Source: Bigelowiella natans CCMP2755 (lineage: Eukaryota > Cercozoa > Chlorarachniophyceae). From it: 28,310 bases of DNA. The translations under genes were made by a program, and so were the position numbers. Shown here in pieces: positions 17,436 through 28,258 of this stretch (its first letter is position 1; every line of letters starts with the position of its first letter). The notes under the pieces are model-generated. The model searched no databases and was not told the DNA's origin. It saw nothing but the letters and a program-made list of their open reading frames with translations. The stretch lies in NCBI GenBank assembly GCA_000320545.1, contig ADNK01002311.1:1-28310 (forward strand), given 5' to 3'.

Positions 17436-20400
17436 TTATCTAATACGACCAATGAGAGCCTCATATAGCTGCGGCGACTTTTTCTGCATGTAAGCCTGCA
17501 ACTTCGCCACTGTGTCGCGATTTTTCAGCTGCTCTATTTGAAGGCTGAGTTCTGTGTATACAGCAGCAGGTCCAGGCACAGTTATGATAGAGTGATTAAC
17601 GACAGCATGTTGATGATTCAACACCCATAACCCAAATGGCAAATAAAAATTCCGCAATCGAATGTACAGGATGATCTCAGTGGAACATTCAACATCGTTA
17701 GGTTCTTACGTGCAGGGTTACTGGGATCTTCTGCAGGGTCGAAACCAAGCTCCTTCAGCTCGTTAGAATCTTCCCATTTGAAAGACCAAAACCCAGAAGT
17801 GTTACACAACGATATAGATATTTGAATGCATTGTTTACATATGGAAATGGCGTGTGTGTATTACTGACGCACCATACCACACCTAGCATGTACATTCACG
17901 AAAGTTGGGAAGACATGCGCGAAGAAGAATGAGACTCATGTAAATACCAGGGGAGAGGAGGTCTTGAATGTCCGAGGTCGAAGCAGCCTCTGCTAGCCGA
18001 TTAAATGTCTCGTCAATTGGCCTGTCGCCGAGCAGTATCGGCACCGAATTCCGTTGTGCCTAGATGATAGTGAGGGATATGGTAGCAATTTATTACAATG
18101 AATCAGCACCATTTAATGCTCTTTCATTACACCAGGATTATTACACAGGAGAAATTAATGCAATGAACTAACGTAGCGAAAGCAGGCAACTTTCTCCGCG
18201 ACACAAAAATCAGTGTCGCTCGACAGGAATCTTTGGCATTTTCAATGCCGTTAAAATTGCGAGGGTTGTATCTTCATCGTTGTTTCTTGGCGGTAACTGA
18301 GCTGCTTAGTCAGCATCAGCTATCACTGTAAGCTCTCGCGAATTTAAAATTATAAGAAAATAATCTTACTATGCAAAAATTGTGGAGACTGAAAATCGAG
18401 AAAATATATTAAAGCACGTAATATTGCTTGGATATTACGTATTCGAATGCCGCGATGAACTCTCCTCCGACGGTGAAGCCCTCATTACCCATTCCCTATG
18501 AGGATGATAATGATGATTTCTAAAAATTAATGGAAATTGCTGCAATTTTAGCTTAACGACGGCAGAACAGCACACGATTATCATTCATCGAAAAATGCTG
18601 ACAACTCTCAGAATAATTGCGCCGGTGTGCAATCACACAGAGTACGACGGTCTCTTATTCCTCTTCTTCCTCTTATAACCCCTGCATTTAACTTCCATTG
18701 ATCAAACTACATATAACTCCACCTCGTACATCCTTGAAATAAGCTTGCCTATCACCGCTCCTAGAACCAGCTGCCTAATAATCGATTGAAATGAAGATGA
18801 GTCTTGACCCAAAAACAGCGGCTACGTCATTAACCAACAAACACGTAGCTAGAACATATCTCATGAAGGAATGGTGTTTCCAGCGGCTTCGTTTCTCACA
18901 TTCTATCTCTAACATGATGGTGTGATATCTATTTGATCGCACTTTGGATGCGCAAGGGCCTGAAGCCCGTTCTTTATCTTCTGTAGCAATGTCGGCGGCT
19001 TTTCGCCGACAACCTCTCCTGAAAGGCAAACGACCGTCACGACAGGCTATTCTAATCACGTTTAGGCGCGCCTTCTTTCTCATGCTCTTTACTAAATCAC
19101 GATACGAGATTTAGATCGAAGCAGGCTTCTCTCTTACGCAGCTGCACAATTCTATTACGATTGGCAGCATCGTTGCTGTAGTTGTTTTTGTTGTCTCCCC
19201 CCCCGGCCGCGATTCTCTTTGCGTCCAGCTCTACCATGATGAGGTCTGGGGCTACCCCGTCGATGACCTGCTGCGCGAGCAAAGCGCTGGAACAAAGGGA
19301 AACGTGGAAGGGGGGAGATTAATATGAGGCTAAGTCGGATTCATCAACGCAAATTATCAACGAGTACTAATGATTATCAGCGGCATCATCACCATCATCA
19401 CCATCATTCTGCTATATCATTGTTGGAATCGTTCTCGTTCAATGGCAATATAACAGAGGCGTGTCGCAACCTAGAATTGGAGATGTGCGCCGTGCCGATG
19501 AGAAAGATCTCGTTGTTGTCCGCATCTCTGTTGGTGGAGAGGAGGGTAGAGGGGAGGGACGAGGAGATGGGGGGTGAAGGGAAGGAAGGTGGGGAGATGG
19601 GGGGTGAAGGGAAGGAAGGTCACTGAGAGAAAGAGGGAGAATAGTGCGACAGATACTTCTGAGTTTGTATTGCTTCAGCCTTTGGTTGTCATCTCTGCCG
19701 GTACTGCAGTTGGATGCATGGCGAGCCAAATAGCAGTCTCTTGAACATGCGTGCAAGAATCAAATAACACCCAAAACCTGAGATGTGTGACAGCAACGTT
19801 GCACGTCTTTGGTCCTGAGGGCTTGGGCTGATAAGGTGAAATGATGTGATGACGTCAACTCCGGACTACATGGAGCAAAACTCATTTTTGTTCCGACCCA
19901 ATAACTACGTATACGGCAGCAAAATTACTCATCTATGTATCATCCCATTTCCCCCCCACTGGCAGCTTTTTCAGCAAAATAAAAGAAGGGGCGTTTGAAT
20001 GTGTACCCGTGCTCTCGAAGCATAGTTTTCATCCTCCGGGTCAGAAAAATACAGGAACGTCAAGTCCCTCTTGACTAACTCTGTACAGGGAACCATGCTT
20101 TAATTGAACGAAATGCGTACATGTGCGTATCCCGGCATATGTGTGCCCAAGTGATAAATAGTCTCTTATAATTTCAATCCAAATGTAAAGACAATAATAT
20201 ACGAATAGCTTTGGTGACACAACAGTGAATCAATCACACAAATGGCATTCTTTGTCCTGCGGAAATCAGCTGGTGAGTTGCCTTAAAGTAAAATTGCAAT
20301 TCTACATATATTGATGCTTCTTCTTCATTTAAGCGAAATTCCAGGCGAAATGAATGTAAAAATAAATCAAATGCTGCGGATATGGTTAGTAACAGTTTCG

Positions 20401-20816
20401 CACTTGTTGCAGCCTCTGCTGGGCCTAGCACGTTGAGAATCCGTGCACCAGCCACCAGTCCAAGCCCTCGGGCCTAATTAGACGAAAAACAGGGAGCAGC
20501 CCATGCTATGTAAGAGATCATAGAAGCATGCATGCGCTCTAAGCTACGATGCATGTTCAACTAACTTCGCAATTGTACAGATCATTAAAGCAGGAAAATC
20601 TACCAATGCACTGGCTAGACCCCTTCGCTTGACAGCTTGATTACTTGCATCTTGGGGTTGTTGTTGCTGCGGCTGCTGTTGCATTTCGTGGAAGGCATCG
20701 CTCTTCGCGTCAGCCGTTCGCATGGTAAAATGACCGAAGCCGCTTGTTATAACCTCATTAGCCCGTTTTCTCCCTGTCGCGGTTGCGTCTGCTCCGCCTA
20801 CGGTCTCTTGGAACAT
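17436..20816 (-). CDS. TraB-domain protein, 13 exons
   Basis: Exons, 5' to 3': 20816-20562, 20473-20404, 20080-20007, 19827-19778, 19703-19657, 19525-19471, 19286-19138, 19018-18943, 18774-18723, 18495-18439, 18059-17948, 17769-17710, 17551-17436. All twelve junctions keep phase and give 390 residues. The TraB core is clear: FLIGTAHIS at 173-181 (GxxH), VAPDLIMVELDAKR at 195-208 (ExxR), NEGFTVGGEF at about 280-289, and ILLGDRPIDETFNR at 303-316. The family includes enterococcal PrgY/TraB and eukaryotic TRABD proteins, and is related to the Tiki/GumN hydrolase fold; plant members act at the mitochondrial outer membrane. Residues 1-70 include a Gln/Pro-rich run and a basic stretch (QAVKRRG) that could precede a targeting or anchor segment (LASALVDFPALMICTIAKL). 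The C-terminus after 330 is a charged coiled-coil-like helix (LQIEQLKNRDTVAKLQ). The first donor (tta|gttgaa) is weak and the start could lie further upstream; otherwise the model is tight. Confidence 0.9.
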
Positions 20817-22007
20817 TTTATCACTGCCATGAGAGGTGGACGTTACACGAGCTGCTATGTTGTGGTGATTCCTTGAAGAACAGTGCCTGCTGGAATCCCC
20901 TGTGTTCGTCACAGATATAGAGGGTTAGCGAGGCGGGTCGATTAGAGAGCATCTTATTCGCTGCGATTCGAACGGGTTTTTCGCAGAAGAAGAAGTCAAG
21001 GCTGATTATTGGGCATAGGCATGTACTTAACTTTTTTGGAGAATTACCTTTGGGTCCCGGAAAAATTGATTCGAATCGTAGCTGTGGCCTTATTGAGGTG
21101 AGGCGTACATGCTGCCCCCTCACCCGCGCCAGCTGTTCGACACACCCATACGCATCCCACAAGCACCATATTAATACGTAGCGTTACATCGAGAGGCTTT
21201 TCTCAAACGGTTTTTCGCTGACATTCTCACCGTGAGTCTCGGTTGTGGCGACGTCGTTGCATTTTGTGCTGCTTTAAAGCAGCACACGGTGGCGAGGGCT
21301 ACTAAAGCCACCACGAACGGCCATCCTCCGAGTCTAACGATGTTATATCTTTTGAGTGTTTTGTTTCTATTATTATTTGTTGTTGAGTGAGGGGGGCAGA
21401 CCTCTTGGGGTGGCCGCGTGATGCTTCCATGGGATCTGACGAGAGAATTTAGCAGAAAGTTTGGGATTGAAATTTATCAGATGTTTCCGCCTGTAAATCA
21501 TTTATATATATTGAACAAATACACAACAAATACAACATTTTCCAATTGGCTGGATGTGTTGAAGTCGGTCTAAAGAAAATAACTTAACCCGAGAATATCT
21601 GTGGAATTGATTTATATCATAGGCTCGCTAGGTATTATTTTCTTAGGATATTTTTGGGTTATTTTGGTTTTTGAATAATGGCAACAACTACAACAACAGC
21701 AACTTCGACAGCCTTTCGCCTGTGAGCAACACCCGACTAACGCTCTCGTGAAGGTGCACAAACTGAAGGAAGGGTCTATATAGGGGGGGGGAGGGGGGGG
21801 GATGGGGGGGGGGGGGAGAGCATCTTTGATCATCATGCGAGCTCCATCCGTGATTTCAATGTTGATTTCGGATCCAACTAGGGAAATGTGGCGCAGAACC
21901 GTTCCATGCAGGCGCTCCTTCCCCCGATTTCTGTCAGTGTAGATAACCTGTCCTCGCCCACCTCAAGGGACATCCCCCCCTCCCTGCTGCGTAGACACGC
22001 ATAAAGA
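20817..22007. promoter_or_regulatory. Divergent promoter region between TraB and GT61 genes
   Basis: About 1.2 kb separates the two divergent start codons, so both promoters must lie here unless further 5' exons exist. A minus-strand frame near 20890-20960 reads as plausible protein (ASLTLYICDEHRGF) and could be an extra 5' exon of the TraB gene. A G-tract cluster lies at 21782-21817. No TATA box or other element stands out. Confidence 0.45.
21782..21817 (+). repeat. G-tract cluster, possible G-quadruplex
   Basis: Four or more runs of seven to thirteen G separated by single A or AT. This composition can fold into a G-quadruplex on the plus strand. It is about 190 bases upstream of the GT61 start codon. 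Confidence 0.8.
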
Positions 22008-23207
22008 ATGAAGATTAGAAGGTCGGCAAAGCATAGTGCGGCTGGGAGCGGCGCAACACAAGCAGGACTGGGTTCGAAGAATGACGCCATCGAAACGACA
22101 ACGACGACGCACAGAAAAAGCTCGGCTGATGCCGGGAGCAGCACACCTCATACGCCCCGTGGCCAGGAAAGGTAAGAATTGCGCCTTGGTTTTTATGATA
22201 TTGTGCTGTGGGCTATAACCCATAAGTATCTGGAGTAAGGAGAGCGATTGCCTGTGCTCTTGGTGTTTGCTAGCAGCGGCCTTCGTTTCTTTGGTCTGGG
22301 AGTTGCAGCTGGCGCATTTCTGCTGATCCTCGCGGTATATCCTATTTCATCATCACCCAAAAACAAATATTTATGGTTCGTCGAGTCTATTCATGAAAGC
22401 CCCCCCTTGATGACTTCCTCGCCTCGCCCTTTCCGCTCCTTACCTTCTTCTTGGCAGACCATGCTATTCCCGGATACGAACGACCAAAGATCCTCTTCCT
22501 CTTTAGGTGAGTAAAACATCGAAACTGAGCAGAACAGGATAGCTAGCGAGATGCCTTTTTCGCCTCGACGTCTTCATTGTGTGTGTGAGACTCTTAAACT
22601 AAAGCACTGCTGCGCTCACGTCAGGAGGTACTTCAGCCCTGCTGGCACACCCCATGCATTCCCTTCCCACCCTTCCTCTCTTCTCTCCGGCGAACACAAC
22701 TGCGAAGACCATCGCCACCGCACCTCTTGAGGAGGCACCCCACTCGAGAAAAGATAACGGCGGCGAGAGTCAGGACGACGAATGGAGCAGGCGGCCAACA
22801 GAAAGAGAAGTTTCGAGTGTTCCGCTCGTCGATGATTCGAGCTTTCAACAAGCACCAGGTAGTAACAAAAGCTGTGGTATGCTATCATCATCGTCGTCGT
22901 CGTCGCTGTCTTCGTGCTTCAGTATAATTATCTACCCCGTCCTCTTTCTTCTGTATCGCCTCCTCAGCTGTGGCACGGGATTTTTCAAGTTGCGAGAAAA
23001 AGGCGTTAGGATGGGAGAAATATTCGGTCTGCTCAATGCAATGCACTACTGCTACTGTGTATAATAGTGAGGAATTTAGCAGTAGTCGTGGAGAGAAGCT
23101 GGACACACACACACACACACGCACACACACACACACAAACACAGACACACATTTAGTCATAGTTGTTTAGCATTAAAAATGCGTTTCTCATTCTCACTGT
23201 ACATTAC

Positions 23208-23260
<53 letters not shown>

Positions 23261-23839
23261 TCCCTGATACTAGAATTGGCTATCTACGCGTGTGGAAACA
23301 GTCTGTGGCGGAGGGTAAACGTTCTCACCTCACCACCACAGCAGCTTTCTCCCTACTAAAGCCCGCCACACGGGGTGACAACTGACCGGCCAATTGCTGC
23401 GATTGATGTTTTTTAATACTCATCGCTTCAGGCTTTCTGAGCTGAAATGCGTGACATTTCCCTATCATAACCCCCCCCGGGCATTTTTCTGCTTCGGATC
23501 CAACATCGTGGAGGAGAGAGTGGGAGAAGGGCTAAAATGGTAGGCGGGTTTCGATATCTTATGGCTTTACACCTCATCATCTTCGTCGTCGCCATTCCCC
23601 CCCATCGTCTACCCCGCGCGTGCGTGTGAGTGATAGGTATTCTCATCTCGTTTTTCCAGGACGGCCTTCTGCAAGAGGACGTCTGTTTGGCACCGCCGCA
23701 GCTTCTGGGACGAGATGGGAGTGTCGATGCCTCTTTACTCTGGCGGGATGGGCTCGTTGAATATCATAGAGGACGAAAGCTCGCGACCCTCCCCCCCACC
23801 CGGTACTGACCGCGGAGAGAAAGAGAGAGGGGGGGGATT

Positions 23840-23879
<40 letters not shown>

Positions 23880-23927
23880 CCCCTCGATGCGTGAGACAAC
23901 ACCACCCACAATATGAGAGAGAGAGTG

Positions 23928-23960
<33 letters not shown>

Positions 23961-25144
23961 GGGATGAGGGGGAGGTAATACTAATCAATCTGGTGTGAAT
24001 GCCTACTCACCATGAAATGACATCACGCTGCTTCTTTTCCGCCCCTTACCCCCCCCCCTAATCCCCCCTTCCCTCCCTCCTATAATTTTCAGAGGCCATG
24101 CCGTTTCCGTTCTCGTACATCGCACGCACAGACTGCCCTAATCGCAACCCAGCGCACTGCATGGCCGACCCCCAGCTGGGCTTTCTTATCCGGGAGATAC
24201 TGGGGTAACGACTTCTTGCATTTCACAACGGATTGACTGAGACACTGCCAGTCAACAACAGGGAGGGGGGATTGGCTCTGCGTGTCGTTTTAGCAGGATG
24301 CGTGTCACCGCGGTAGAAACACATGATCATGACGGCAATAAATTCAGGTACGAGAGATCCAAGTCGCGTACTGTCCTCGCCGACCCTGGGATGTCGGAGA
24401 AATATGCGTGGGGAACGGTGTTTGGCGCTGTGCGTATGAGCATCAAAGACGCTGTTCAGCAGGACCATGATGCTGCCCATGAAGGCGGTTCCACGCGAAT
24501 GCTCCTCTCTCACGTGTGTAAATATAAAGCCGATGTAGAGTCAATGTAATGGGGCATATATCGGCTGTGTGCCCTTCTGCATGCACACGCTCTCGTCACC
24601 ACCTATCACTGTCTTCGGCATCACCAACTTCCCCCCCTCCTCTCCCTCTTTTTCTCTTTCCTTCTTCCCGATTATATAGGCTGCTTTCAGCCCCGGGCCG
24701 ATGTACGCTCCGCATTGGCAGGGCAGCAGAGACGACAAGAAGTGTGAGGGGCGGTCTCAGATCCTCCTCGACTACCAGGGCAGGATATACCCCTCGCATT
24801 TCGAGGCTCTCCGGAGCGGCGAAGAAGGAGGCGGGGACGGGTTTTCGACTGGGAAAGTGCTGCTGGACGACTACTGCGGGTAGTGTAAAGATGCGGTGCG
24901 CGCGCGCGCGCGTGTGTGTGCGCGCACTGGTGTAATCGCAAAGAAAACAGTAATTACTAAGACTCCGCCTCCCTCCCCTCCCCTCCCCTCCCCTCCCCTC
25001 TAGGTGGCTGGCGAAGGAGATGACTGCTAATAGTCTCTCCGGACGTTTCACGTCCTCTCCCTACCATAGAACGGTGAACCACCGCTTTTCATGTCGTGAT
25101 AATGGGGTGATGGCGACGATGATGATGATGACGATGATCTGTAC

Positions 25145-25199
<55 letters not shown>

Positions 25200-25266
25200 A
25201 CATTATATCAGGATATTGGTTCTTAACTGATTTAGCTACACAAACATACACAGACAGACACAGAGC

Positions 25267-25308
<42 letters not shown>

Positions 25309-26705
25309 CAACTTTTGCATACCATTCCGATCCCTATGCTAATATTCGTAGATACGAGCTTGCGAATCAATGCCCCACCTTTATGCACACTCATCATCTT
25401 CTTCTTCTTCTTCTTCGTCATCTCCTCCTCCTCCTCCTCCTCCTCCTCCTCCTCCTTCTCCTCCTTTCGCAGTCCTTCCCAACATCCCACCGCCTCTACT
25501 GTTGTTGCGCATCATATGACACCCAATCGATAATCACCACAGGTGCTGTCCCTCGCCAAGTGCAAAGATCCCTTTCGATCGGTATTAGAATATTTTACTA
25601 ACCCGCGCTCGGGCGCTTCCAACCCAGCTGTAGCCCTCCGCCGTGGCCCTCGCGAAGAGCTCAGACACGCCCCCACCTACATCTCCAATCCGCCACTTAA
25701 AATGACCTCGTGCCGTTCGCGAGTCGCATAGCTGACGTCACCGTGGCATTGCATTCAGGTAATTAGCCGGTGGGCCAGCCGTGGAGACTCGGAAACGGCA
25801 GCAGCATCAGCAATAGCACCCGAGCAGAGCGCCGATAACGTCTTCTCCGTGAATCGCCACGGCGTGGTCCTGGTCCTCACACGGCATAATTCCGGGGGTG
25901 GGCGGGGAGGGGCGACTCTCGGAAACGGCCGACAAATCACGAATCTTCGCGATTTGCTGGAAGGGCTCGCCGATGAGCCGGGCATTGACCGCCCAATAGT
26001 AACGGTCAATCCAGGGATGGAGACCTATCTCGCGCAGTTTGGCCTCGTCGCCTCTGCCGCAGTGGTTCGTCCCACGCGCGCCATCATCATCAGCGTTGCG
26101 CCTTCTTCACTTTCACCTGATTTCCACCACACCGCCCTTGCGAACACGAGGAGGGCGCTTTCGCTCATGTTGTCGTGAACTTCGCCGCCGTTGCCGCTGC
26201 TGCGATTTCGCTTCCTTTCGTTGATCATTCACCCAATCATTTATTCTTCGTGTCGGCCCGCTGCCCTGTTCCCAGGTGGTCGGCATGCACGGCGGGGCGT
26301 TGTGGGGCGCCTCCAGATGGATGAGGGAGGACCAAGCGATGATCGAGGTACTGCCGATTCTCGGGCCTGGAGATACGTGCATGAAGGCCAAGATGTTCGG
26401 CACGCAATATAACGCTCACGTCTGCTCCGAATGTAAGTTTGGAAGTTTGGAAGTATCGTGTATGTAGGGGAGGGGGGGGGGGGGGGGGCATCTGTGACGA
26501 GTACGATGTCTATCGAAGGCGCCACCTCAACTGAAAATCGGCTCGTTGCGAATCAGGCCGCGGCCGCGACAAGAGCGGTGCTGTAGATGTTCCCGCTGTC
26601 GTGAAAGAGGTGGTATCCGTTCTTTCTCGACGTCGCTCGGCCTACCAGCCAGACAAACACGACACGCGGTGCTCGGAAATACCCGCAATGACGCGAGGGA
26701 GATAG
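22008..26705 (+). CDS. GT61 family glycosyltransferase (EOGT/AER61-like), 14 exons
   Basis: Exons: 22008-22171, 22274-22506, 22625-22858, 22968-23066, 23274-23314, 23660-23802, 24093-24204, 24297-24513, 24680-24879, 25004-25073, 25543-25581, 25759-26061, 26276-26432, 26557-26705; about 719 residues. GT61 enzymes transfer sugars (for example GlcNAc or xylose) to proteins or glycans in the ER/Golgi lumen. The start MKIRRSAKHS gives a basic cytosolic tail, then one membrane segment (FFGLGVAAGAFLLILAVYPI, about 60-80), a type II topology, then a Ser/Pro-rich stem. The catalytic half shows NPAHCMAD (usually NxxH...D), KDPFRSVISRW, VLVLTRHN, GNGRQITNLRDLL (R.I.N..xL) and VVGMHGGALWG followed by AMIEVLP, the GT61 signature. 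Phase fails once: exon 23660-23802 leaves two bases but exon 24093 needs one. A six-base instead of seven-base C-run near 23790, or a microexon such as agaatatg...gggag around 23953-23974, would fix it. The donors at 24513 and 26061 have close alternatives. The substrate is unknown. Confidence 0.88.
23103..23150. repeat. (CA)n microsatellite in a GT61 intron
   Basis: CA/CACA run with GC and AA interruptions inside intron 23067-23273 of the GT61 gene. Confidence 0.9.
23208..23266. repeat. (TC)n microsatellite forming the pyrimidine tract of a 3' splice site
   Basis: An almost pure TC run of about 55 bases ends a few bases before the acceptor ...gatactag at 23273, so the microsatellite itself supplies the polypyrimidine tract for exon 23274-23314. 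Confidence 0.9.
23840..23955. repeat. (GT)n followed by (GA)n microsatellites
   Basis: A GT run at about 23840-23874 and a GA run at about 23910-23955 lie in intron 23803-24092 of the GT61 gene, the same intron whose flanking exons do not agree in phase. Confidence 0.9.
24971..25001. repeat. (CCCCT)n pentanucleotide repeat at a 3' splice site
   Basis: Five or six CCCCT units run directly into the acceptor ctag at 25003 and form its pyrimidine tract. Confidence 0.9.
25149..25306. repeat. Compound microsatellite (AT)n-(AC)n ... (GA)n
   Basis: AT at about 25149-25185, AC at 25186-25198 and GA at about 25269-25306, in intron 25074-25542 of the GT61 gene. The same order of simple repeats recurs at 26727-26866, 27724-27851 and 28183-28257. 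Confidence 0.9.
25395..25460. repeat. (TTC)n-(TCC)n trinucleotide tract
   Basis: Trinucleotide pyrimidine run in the same GT61 intron. It yields long poly-Ser/Leu/Phe frames that are not coding. Confidence 0.9.
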
Positions 26706-26721
26706 CTATGCAGGCGTCCGA

Positions 26722-26764
<43 letters not shown>

Positions 26765-26827
26765 CATGGATTTTTAATTCTCCTATGAGAGAGTTTGTGT
26801 GTGTGAGTGCGTGCGTGTGTGGTGTAC

Positions 26828-26869
<42 letters not shown>

Positions 26870-27576
26870 TATAAATTGCACGCACACACAGAAGTGGACA
26901 CATCGTATGCACTAAGCATGTCATATATAGCACCTACTGCATGGGTTTGTTATTAATATGAGTCATGTATGGTCGTCGTGTGCTACTGCGCCCGCACCCC
27001 GATTATTTTAAATGGTTCTAATATAATAACACTGATTGGAAAGTACCAATTCTTCGTTGTTACTCGTCAACAACTGCGTCCTTAGCTTCTTGCAACGCAT
27101 ATCTGTCGAGTTCCGTAACCGTTTGTTATTTGATATAGATATGCGCGCGAGCACATTGAGCCCGCTATGTATGCCTATTATATTAAACTACTGACTACCG
27201 AGACGAGTATAATAAAATAATGACGGTTTGCAATAGTCGCCCTAATGTGAGACGGACGTAATGAAACAAATTCATTATAACAATGCTCATCCTTATGTGT
27301 AGCTATGCAGTGTAGCAGCGGCTGCGGCGCTTTCTATATTGTGCCTGTCCACATGCTCATGCATGGCTACAGCACGCAACCTCGCTCATCTTTGATGCTT
27401 GCCTACGTGCGCGCGCCCTAATAGCAGCCTAATGGGCCATTGTGACTGCATGTACTTTTCAAACGGATGGCTCGGCGGCACGTACGTGAAACAGAGCTTC
27501 CCACCATTTAGTACATGACAAGAGATGAGCAGATAGTGATACATGCACGCATTTCTAGACTTATCTTCTAATAGAG
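26706..27576. other. Convergent intergenic region with microsatellites
   Basis: This lies between the ends of the GT61 gene (+) and the right-edge gene (-). It holds an (AT)n run at about 26728-26761 and a (GA)n run at about 26830-26866, then AT-rich sequence without recognisable exons to about 27300 and mixed sequence to 27576. No RNA gene was recognised. Confidence 0.5.
26727..26866. repeat. Compound microsatellite (AT)n ... (GA)n
   Basis: Same arrangement as the tract at 25149-25306: AT run, short spacer with GT units, GA run. Confidence 0.9.
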
Positions 27577-27720
27577 CTACGCATTCCCTAGCTCGCTGCT
27601 ATCGTGCTCCAAAGCGGCGTAGCTGCCGGCGGGTCCCGTACTTGATTTTTGCTCAATACTTTTATTTTCGTGCTTTTCGTCCAGTAGATTTTGAAGCGCA
27701 GTAGGTTTCCGGCTGTTGTC

Positions 27721-27758
<38 letters not shown>

Positions 27759-27782
27759 GTACATATATATAATATTTATAAA

Positions 27783-27822
<40 letters not shown>

Positions 27823-28131
27823 CGTATGTGTGTGTGTGTGTGTGTGTGTGTAATTGTGTTGTGTATCAATAAGCTTCGGCGAAACAAGGCACGCGATGGA
27901 GAGGATCCTAAATCTGCTATCTTTTGGGAAACTCAAGATGGAAGCAGAAGTTCCAGGCCAGTGTTCGGACGTACACCCTGACTATCCTCATTTCGGAAGT
28001 CAGTAGTTACGATCTAACTCATTTCTTGCTTCTGCCTCATGACCTTTCAAATGCGGTGTCCACGGCCCCTCTTCCCCGTTCAGCATCGCAAGAATGTGCT
28101 GCCGCATGCGCAGGCCGAACACGATGATCAT
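27577..28131 (-). CDS. Small unrecognised protein, 3 exons (right edge, may be partial)
   Basis: Exons 28131-28044, 27977-27893 and 27712-27577 join in phase and give 102 residues from MIIVFGLRMRQHILAM to a Ser/Glu-rich tail ending YAALEHDSSELGNA. The last exon is the best supported: it has a clear acceptor (acaacag), protein-like composition (KPTALQNLLDEKHENK) and a stop at 27577. The middle exon reads CTSEHWPGTSASILSFPKDS. The first donor could instead be at 28008, leaving a 33-base intron, and the ATG may be internal, with more exons beyond the window. The second intron (27713-27892) consists almost wholly of microsatellite. No family is recognised. Confidence 0.55.
27724..27851. repeat. 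Compound microsatellite (TA)n ... (TC)n ... (GT)n
   Basis: TA at about 27725-27756, TC at about 27786-27819 and GT at about 27826-27851, filling the second intron of the right-edge gene. Confidence 0.9.
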
Positions 28132-28179
28132 GCAAAAGTGGGGTATGTACCTACCACACCAAACCACACCATCACTTGA

Positions 28180-28182
<3 letters not shown>

Positions 28183-28257
<75 letters not shown>
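28183..28257. repeat. Compound microsatellite (AT)n-(GT)n
   Basis: AT run at about 28184-28221 followed by a GT run at about 28226-28257. The remaining flanks to 28310 show nothing else I can support. Confidence 0.9.

Positions 28258-28258
<1 letters not shown>

Noticed and set aside
25383-25533. Poly-Ser/Leu/Phe frames
   Set aside because: Direct translations of a (TTC)n/(TCC)n microsatellite in a GT61 intron.
27896-28003. Plus-strand frame MERILNLLSFGKLK...
   Set aside because: It overlaps the phased minus-strand exon 27977-27893 and has no convincing continuation.
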